Positions 33,509 through 36,846 of a stretch of DNA of 36,846 nt are shown piece after piece. The position numbers and the translations under genes are program-made. Numbering within the stretch: the stretch's first letter is position 1; each line of letters starts with the position of its first letter. The notes under the pieces were generated by a model. The model searched no databases. It was not told where the DNA came from and worked only from the letters and a program-made list of their open reading frames with translations. Location of the stretch: contig VAZV01000149.1 in the NCBI GenBank assembly GCA_005884765.1, positions 1 to 36,846 on the forward strand. The letters are read 5' to 3'. The DNA comes from Alphaproteobacteria bacterium (lineage in GTDB: Bacteria > Pseudomonadota > Alphaproteobacteria > Rhizobiales > Xanthobacteraceae).

Positions 33509-33739
33509 ATGATGAAAAGACCCATTCTCTCGATTGACGAGCCAGAACCGAAGAAAGCCATACGAGCCGACCGGCCACCTACTGAAGGGTTTGCGACAAT
33601 CGTCGACGGTCATTTCAAGTCGGAGTTTGACACGACCGACGGCGCAGAAGCCGCGGGTCGGGCACTGAAGTCGGTTTATCCGATGCTTCAAATCGAAATC
33701 TATGACGCCGCCACGAAGGTCCGTAGCGTGTTGAGCTAG
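33509..33739 (+). CDS. Small conserved hypothetical protein, 76 residues
   Basis: Starts at tandem ATGs (33509 and 33512) after AAGGAAC. MKRPILSIDEPEPKKAIRAD leads to GFATIVDGHFKSEFDTTDGA, then AAGRALKSVYPMLQIEIYDA and TKVRSVLS. The pattern VDGHFKxxFxxxxAAxxAGxxLKxxYPMLQIxIYDA is one I have met in Bradyrhizobium hypothetical proteins; it is probably a small beta-alpha-beta domain. Function unknown. Confidence 0.75.
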   Translation: MMKRPILSIDEPEPKKAIRADRPPTEGFATIVDGHFKSEFDTTDGAEAAGRALKSVYPMLQIEIYDAATKVRSVLS

Positions 33740-33930
33740 CGAGCGTGACTATCGCGTCGTCGGCGGTAGCAGCTTGCTCGCCGGATCCGACGCCGCACAT
33801 TTCTTGATGGTCCAGTCTGGATTGTCACGTCATTCCTGAAAATCGGCGGCGTCATTCAAGTGTCCACTTGACCCTGGGAGCGGTCGCCTCCAGGCGGCTA
33901 TCGTCGTCGCGATAGACGTGCACCCAATGC

Positions 33931-33967
33931 AGAAAGGCCTGGCATCGCTGCCGGGCCTTTCTTTTTT
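33931..33967 (+). terminator. Strong hairpin between convergent genes, terminator on the + strand
   Basis: AGAAAGGCC and GGCA pair with TGCC and GGCCTTTCT across the loop TCGC, with one mismatch, followed on the + strand by TTTTTT. On the minus strand the stem lies 20 bases after the groEL stop and is followed by only a short T tract, so it may serve both directions. Confidence 0.75.
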
Positions 33968-33986
33968 GAACGCTAAACGGGTTGAC

Positions 33987-35757
<1,771 letters not shown>

Positions 35758-35773
35758 GGAAATTGGCTGGCGC

Positions 35774-36091
35774 TTAAGCGGCCTTCTTCTTGGCGGCGGG
35801 GAGATCGGTCAGAACGCCCATGATGTCGTTCTCCTTCATAATCAGCAGCTCTTGGCCATCGAGCTTGACCTCGGTGCCGGACCACTTGCCGAAGAGCACG
35901 CGGTCGCCGACCTTGAGATCGATCGGGATCAGCTTGCCGGATTCGTCGCGGCCGCCGGGGCCGACCGCCGTGATCTCGCCCTGCGAGGGCTTTTCCTTGG
36001 CAGTGTCGGGAATGATGATGCCGCCTGCGCTTTTGTCTTCGGCATCAATGCGTTTGACCACGACGCGGTCGTGCAGCGGACGGAATTTCAT
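35774..36091 (-). CDS. groES: Co-chaperonin GroES
   Basis: 105 residues; ATG at 36091 with a perfect AAGGAGG upstream. [20 protein letters not shown], then [20 protein letters not shown] (mobile-loop region), [20 protein letters not shown] and [13 protein letters not shown] are standard GroES. It caps the GroEL ring. First gene of groES-groEL, under a sigma-32-type promoter and CIRCE. Confidence 0.97.
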   Translation of the reverse strand: MKFRPLHDRVVVKRIDAEDKSAGGIIIPDTAKEKPSQGEITAVGPGGRDESGKLIPIDLKVGDRVLFGKWSGTEVKLDGQELLIMKENDIMGVLTDLPAAKKKAA

Positions 36092-36125
36092 GCGATCCTC
36101 CTTGGCTTTTGTGATTATTTCTGGA

Positions 36126-36152
36126 TTGGCACTCGCAATAAGCGAGTGCTAG
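36126..36152 (-). promoter_or_regulatory. CIRCE operator (HrcA binding site)
   Basis: TTGGCACTC, nine bases (GCAATAAGC), then GAGTGCTAG: seven inner bases of each arm are perfect (GGCACTC would pair with GAGTGCT apart from one wobble). It matches the consensus TTAGCACTC-N9-GAGTGCTAA. It lies 34 bases before the groES start, just after the predicted transcription start, where HrcA would block transcription. Confidence 0.92.
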
Positions 36153-36161
36153 CGACTCACC

Positions 36162-36189
36162 ACATAAGCCTGCGGCACTGGGGCGCAAG
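36162..36189 (-). promoter_or_regulatory. Sigma-32 (RpoH)-type promoter of groESL
   Basis: On the minus strand, CTTG (36189-36186), 17 bases, then CTTATGT (36168-36162). This fits the alphaproteobacterial RpoH consensus CTTG-N17/18-CYTATNT. The predicted start of transcription falls at about 36155, next to the CIRCE element, so heat induction is likely to involve both RpoH and HrcA. Confidence 0.65.
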
Positions 36190-36365
36190 GGCTTCGGCCC
36201 AGGATGTTCGACTTTAACTTGAGTCTCTTCAGGAGGAAGTCTGGAGCGATTGCTAGCAGGCGGACTGAGTAAGCTGCTAGGGCATTGATTGCTATGACCT
36301 ATTGAACGTTTCGTTTTTGGCGAATTGAGAATCACGCAACTGCTTTGGTTGGGCGGGAGCTTGCC

Positions 36366-36515
36366 ATGGTCGAGAAAGATGCGGTTTCCAGGGATTTCAG
36401 GAAGCATGTCTTAGGCTACGGGCTGACAACAGCGGAAATCGTTTATCGCCGTCCGGATCGTCACTGGTTGCTACCGGCTCACACCAGTCTGACGACGTTT
36501 TTGGATGGCCGGTAA
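36366..36515 (+). CDS. Short Usg-like protein, possibly a truncated remnant
   Basis: ATG at 36366 with GGGAG upstream; 49 residues: MVEKDAVSRDFRKHVLGYGL, TTAEIVYRRPDRHWLL and a short tail to TAA at 36513. The segment SRDFRxxLxGYGLTTAxIxYRxPDH is the N-terminus of the alphaproteobacterial Usg family (about 85-95 residues, function unknown). The second half of Usg (WQDYDLxPxFPxLxxFLxFW) is missing, so this may be a decayed copy. Confidence 0.5.
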   Translation: MVEKDAVSRDFRKHVLGYGLTTAEIVYRRPDRHWLLPAHTSLTTFLDGR

Positions 36516-36643
36516 TGTCTGATACCGCGCAGACGGGAGAGAACTTTCAGCTGCAAAATTGTTTCTATGGGCCAATCCAAACGACCGACCTGCCCCGAAT
36601 CCGGGGGGTTATCTGGACACACAGCGGAAGATCGACAGAGCGC
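36515..36643 (+). CDS. Hypothetical short ORF overlapping the Usg-like ORF
   Basis: ATG overlaps the preceding TAA (TAATG at 36513-36517). 42 residues: MSDTAQTGENFQLQNCFYGP, IQTTDLPRIRGVIWTHSGR. It matches nothing I know. Only the translational coupling supports it. The following 150 bases to 36795 show no gene. Confidence 0.25.
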
Positions 36644-36795
36644 TAAAAGGGACGAAAGCGAAGTAAGCCGCCGCCGCCTTGTGTCAGGCCCAATGCTGGC
36701 TGCAGCTTCTGTCGGACGTCGGACATAACGCGAGTCAGCTTTTTAGTATTGGGTAAGTCGGTTTGCCGCTACCGTTCCATCCCGAGGAGCGGGCA

Positions 36796-36846
36796 ATGAC
36801 CATTCACAGGCTGCTACAAAATATCCCATTAGAGCCGGAGGATATT
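36796..36846 (+). CDS. Small hypothetical protein, cut by the window edge
   Basis: ATG at 36796 with AGGAG upstream. Seventeen codons are visible: MTIHRLLQNIPLEPEDI. The start resembles short helical Bradyrhizobium proteins with the pattern MxIxRLLQNxxxxPExI. The rest lies outside the window. Confidence 0.55.
   Translation, partial: MTIHRLLQNIPLEPEDI

Noticed and set aside
33755..33915. Minus-strand pieces HVYRDDDSRLEATAPRVKW and RDNPDWTIKKCAASDP
   Set aside because: They look like ends of small proteins but have stop codons between them, no start signal, and overlap the terminator; too little to call a gene.

Overview
The window looks like chromosome of a Bradyrhizobium-type alphaproteobacterium (Nitrobacteraceae). 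The signs are GC-rich coding sequence, groESL with both a CIRCE operator and an alphaproteobacterial sigma-32 promoter, a DUF1488 protein, an HWE histidine kinase, several small proteins I associate with Bradyrhizobium, and scattered degenerate intergenic repeats sharing the core GGGGTAGACCGGAAG. The genus is inferred from memory of such sequences, not from a search.

Layout. 1-190: edge of an IS1182-like insertion sequence. 364-3050: an MHS-type MFS transporter and a secreted L,D-transpeptidase. 3138-3365: remnant of an ABC substrate-binding protein gene plus a repeat copy. 3369-20565: a compact coenzyme F420 island. It holds the biosynthesis genes cofE-cofD-cofC (overlapping, + strand) and fbiC (the cofG-cofH fusion, convergent), an F420-dependent glucose-6-phosphate dehydrogenase (fgd) directly upstream of cofE, ten further luciferase-like (LLM) oxidoreductase genes, one Ddn-like nitroreductase and one Rv0121-like PPOX protein. 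20820-24173: a SAM-domain/class III cyclase/AAA-ATPase regulator flanked on both sides by the dispersed repeat. 24174-27825: small genes and gene remnants, a single-domain response regulator and an HWE histidine kinase. 27883-32429: a minus-strand operon of phosphomannose isomerase, a GT4 glycosyltransferase fusion and a GH130 glycosidase. 32430-33967: a 35-residue membrane peptide and two small proteins. 33987-36091: groES-groEL. 36092-36846: the groESL control region, two short ORFs and the start of another small gene.

How the island should work. FbiC makes the deazaflavin Fo. CofC activates a three-carbon phospho-acid with GTP, CofD joins it to Fo, and CofE adds glutamates. Fgd reduces F420 with glucose-6-phosphate, and the LLM, Ddn-like and PPOX proteins can spend the F420H2 on unknown substrates. 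No regulator is seen inside the island. CofE lacks the FMN-reductase domain found in actinobacterial FbiB, so either the 3-phosphoglycerate form of F420 is made or the reductase lies elsewhere.

The most notable observations are: the self-contained F420 island in an alphaproteobacterium; three LLM genes that each carry one -1 and one +1 indel that cancel; a palindrome in the fgd/LLM divergent promoter region; and a duplicated segment (25095-25515 and 32418-32886) encoding two paralogous 35-residue one-helix membrane peptides, one of them divergent from the mannose isomerase gene.
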